NCBI GenBank assembly: GCA_964559205.1
Contig: CAZLHV010000161.1
Coordinates: 1 to 7,487 of the forward strand
Origin: GWF2-43-63 sp964559205
GTDB lineage: Bacteria; Bacteroidota; Bacteroidia; Bacteroidales; DTU049
Direction: 5' to 3'
Length of the DNA stretch: 7,487 nt
Shown: piece after piece, positions 6,234 to 7,487 of the stretch
Layout of the letters: every line of letters begins with the position of its first letter
Numbering within the stretch: position 1 is the stretch's first letter
Made by a program: the position numbers and the translations under genes
The notes under the pieces: model-generated
Databases searched by the model: none
Told to the model about the DNA's origin: nothing
What the model saw: only the letters and a program-made list of their open reading frames with translations

Positions 6234-7115
6234 TCAATCATTTTCCTCATAGTAATAGGAATAATCAATGCCTTTCAGAAACATTTCGCGGTCGTTTATT
6301 TTGGTGGTGAGGGCATTATTCAATAGGGTTTTCAACGTGTTACTTTTTGTTGGACTGAGCATCATCGCGTTCATATAATCCCGCTTGCTAATTTTACTCC
6401 AGTCAACGCATTTTTTGAGACGTTTTTTCAGTATCAAATCCAACCATATTCTGGCGCTTCGGCCATTGCCTTCCATAAAAGGATGAGCAATATTCATTTC
6501 AATATACTTGTTTACGATATCGTCAAATGAATTTTCTGGCATTGCTTCTATTTGCTTCAACGTGTCGCCTAAAAAACGCGCTACAGCAAAGTGAAAACCA
6601 CCTTTGGAAATATTATGTTGTCTTATTTGTCCGGCAAAATCATATAATCCACCAAATAAATAAGCGTGAATTTGTTGTAACCCTTTGGCTGTGCCAACTT
6701 CGATGCTATTGATGAAAGAGCTATTAAACAATGCATACGCTTTTGTCTTGCTTTTGCCGTCGATGCTTTCATCGCTGTAAGTAAACCACTCAATAAAGCG
6801 GTTTGCTTTCTTGCCCGGGAATTCTTTGCCTAAAGCGATGATGCCATTGTAATCGAGCATGTCTGCTAAACGCTTTTTGCCGTCAGGGGCAAGAAATCTC
6901 AACTGGGTAGTAGCACTAACCACTTGGCTGTTCTCTTTCTTTAACTTGGCTTTGAGATATTTCCAATAATTTCGAGTCTTGGTATAGTCGTCTTGATCGG
7001 TCAGCACTGCAACAATATCCAACACAGAAAACCACCACTTGGCATGTTCTTCATCCCAAATAGCCCGCACTTCGCGGTCATCGAAAAATCGTATGGATAT
7101 TTTTGACTGAATCAT
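6234..7115 (-). CDS. fic: BRO-N / Fic fusion protein, class III-like AMP-transferase
   Basis: Fic enzymes usually move AMP from ATP onto a target protein, and many act as toxins. The ATG at 7115 gives 293 residues; a TTG at 7148 would add 11. Residues 5-115 resemble the BRO-N domain of phage antirepressor-like proteins (IRFFDDREVRAIWDEE, then WWFSVLDIVAVLTD), suggesting DNA or partner binding. The Fic domain follows: GLYDFAGQIRQHNISKGGF at 156-174 is the substrate-binding flap region, and HPFMEGNGRSAR at 211-222 is the catalytic motif, with H211, E215, N217 and R219 all intact. The C-terminus has SYYYEE, S286 to E291, close to the class III inhibitory motif (S/T)xxxE(G/N), with E290 as the inhibitory glutamate. 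It should thus restrain itself without a separate antitoxin. It ends in tandem TGA stops (6231-6236) and has its own promoter. The target is unknown. Confidence 0.9.
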   Translation of the reverse strand: MIQSKISIRFFDDREVRAIWDEEHAKWWFSVLDIVAVLTDQDDYTKTRNYWKYLKAKLKKENSQVVSATTQLRFLAPDGKKRLADMLDYNGIIALGKEFPGKKANRFIEWFTYSDESIDGKSKTKAYALFNSSFINSIEVGTAKGLQQIHAYLFGGLYDFAGQIRQHNISKGGFHFAVARFLGDTLKQIEAMPENSFDDIVNKYIEMNIAHPFMEGNGRSARIWLDLILKKRLKKCVDWSKISKRDYMNAMMLSPTKSNTLKTLLNNALTTKINDREMFLKGIDYSYYYEEND

Positions 7116-7173
7116 TTTATTCGTTTCAACAATCTCTAAAGCATGCAATTCATTCGCCGCGGCAAACGAAAAT

Positions 7174-7204
7174 CAAATGTACGAAATTGTTTTGAGGTGT
7201 GAAA
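7174..7204 (-). promoter_or_regulatory. Bacteroidota-type promoter for the Fic gene
   Basis: On the - strand TACATTTG (7181-7174) matches the -7 consensus TAnnTTTG exactly, and TTTC (7204-7201) stands 19 bases upstream, one base off the -33 TTTG. Transcription would begin near 7167, about 50 bases before the ATG at 7115 and upstream of the alternative TTG at 7148, so it does not settle the start. Confidence 0.6.
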
Positions 7205-7224
7205 TAGTGGGTAACGTTGTTAAG

Positions 7225-7251
7225 CTAAGCGGTTGTTTTAATGGCGCTTAG
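7225..7251. terminator. Hairpin between the partial gene and the Fic promoter
   Basis: CTAAGCG at 7225-7231 and CGCTTAG at 7245-7251 form a perfect 7-bp stem with a 13-base loop. It starts 26 bases after the stop of the - strand partial gene and ends before the Fic promoter, the right place for a terminator. The - strand sequence after it (CTTAACAAC) lacks a good T-run, so a weak terminator or another structured site is possible. Confidence 0.4.
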
Positions 7252-7276
7252 TTTATGTTGAAAATCGTTGCCTTGC

Positions 7277-7487
7277 CTAATTATAACAGGGAGGGGTTTG
7301 ATCCATTACCGGTCCTTTCTTTATCCTTACACCTTTTTCATTTCCATTTCTATTATATCTAATAATCAAAGTAAGACCATTTCCGTTAAGTCGAACTATT
7401 TTTTTTAAAGTGCCGTCGCCTCTGTACTCCTCATGTTCAAAATAACAATTCCCTATTGGATTTGCAATAATTACATCGGCGGCAATT
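7277..7487 (-). CDS. Hypothetical protein, C-terminal fragment
   Basis: An open frame enters the window at 7486 and runs 69 codons to a TAG at 7279-7277, read on the - strand. The start lies beyond the window. The fragment (IAADVIIANPIGNCYFEHEE, then EYRGDGTLKKI and LTLIIRYNRNG, ending in TPPCYN) has alternating hydrophobic and polar residues and Gly-Asn turns, like a beta-rich domain. It has no membrane segment. Codon use and AT content match the other - strand genes. It is not recognised; it may be the end of a repeat-type protein. Its orientation places it just upstream of the Fic gene, but the Fic gene has its own promoter, so a functional link is not shown. Confidence 0.55.
   Translation of the reverse strand, partial: IAADVIIANPIGNCYFEHEEYRGDGTLKKIVRLNGNGLTLIIRYNRNGNEKGVRIKKGPVMDQTPPCYN

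Noticed and set aside
5126..7251. Canonical integron attC sites between the - strand genes
   Set aside because: GTTAAGC at 7219-7225 fits GTTRRRY, but no matching RYYYAAC partner in the right place was found there or in the 5126-5291 element, and no integrase is visible.

Overview
The window looks like a piece of a Bacteroidota chromosome. The reasons are a Bacteroidota-type promoter (TTTC, 19 bases, TACATTTG, close to the TTTG/TAnnTTTG consensus), weak or absent Shine-Dalgarno sequences, and proteins with a Bacteroidota character: an alginate-export-type outer-membrane beta-barrel, a lipoprotein and a BRO-N/Fic fusion. The genus cannot be read from the sequence.

Left half (1-4382, + strand, visibly GC-richer): a tightly packed high-affinity phosphate uptake operon, pstS (3' part only)-pstC-pstA-pstB. 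The genes overlap or sit a few bases apart. A 417-residue outer-membrane barrel of the alginate-export type follows after 60 bases. PstS binds phosphate in the periplasm, PstC and PstA form the membrane channel, and PstB is the ATPase. The barrel may be the outer-membrane entry route, but its substrate is not shown. The phoU gene that often follows pstB is absent here.

Right half (4383-7487, AT-richer): every supported gene lies on the - strand. Reading in the direction of transcription, they are the 3' end of an unrecognised gene, a BRO-N/Fic AMP-transferase-like protein with its own promoter, a three-helix membrane protein with a beta-rich C-terminal domain, and a small lipoprotein. The last two share a short beta motif with matching spacing. 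The gaps are unusually structured: a ~165-base element with nested inverted repeats abuts the lipoprotein start, a perfect 10-base C/G-run inverted repeat encloses a 7-bp hairpin, and another hairpin precedes the Fic promoter.

The change in strand, base composition and gene type near 4383 suggests a conserved core operon bordering an accessory, possibly acquired, segment. No tRNA, rRNA, CRISPR array or transposase gene is visible. No complete new system can be demonstrated. The best candidates for a second look are the structured intergenic elements and the paired motif-sharing small proteins.
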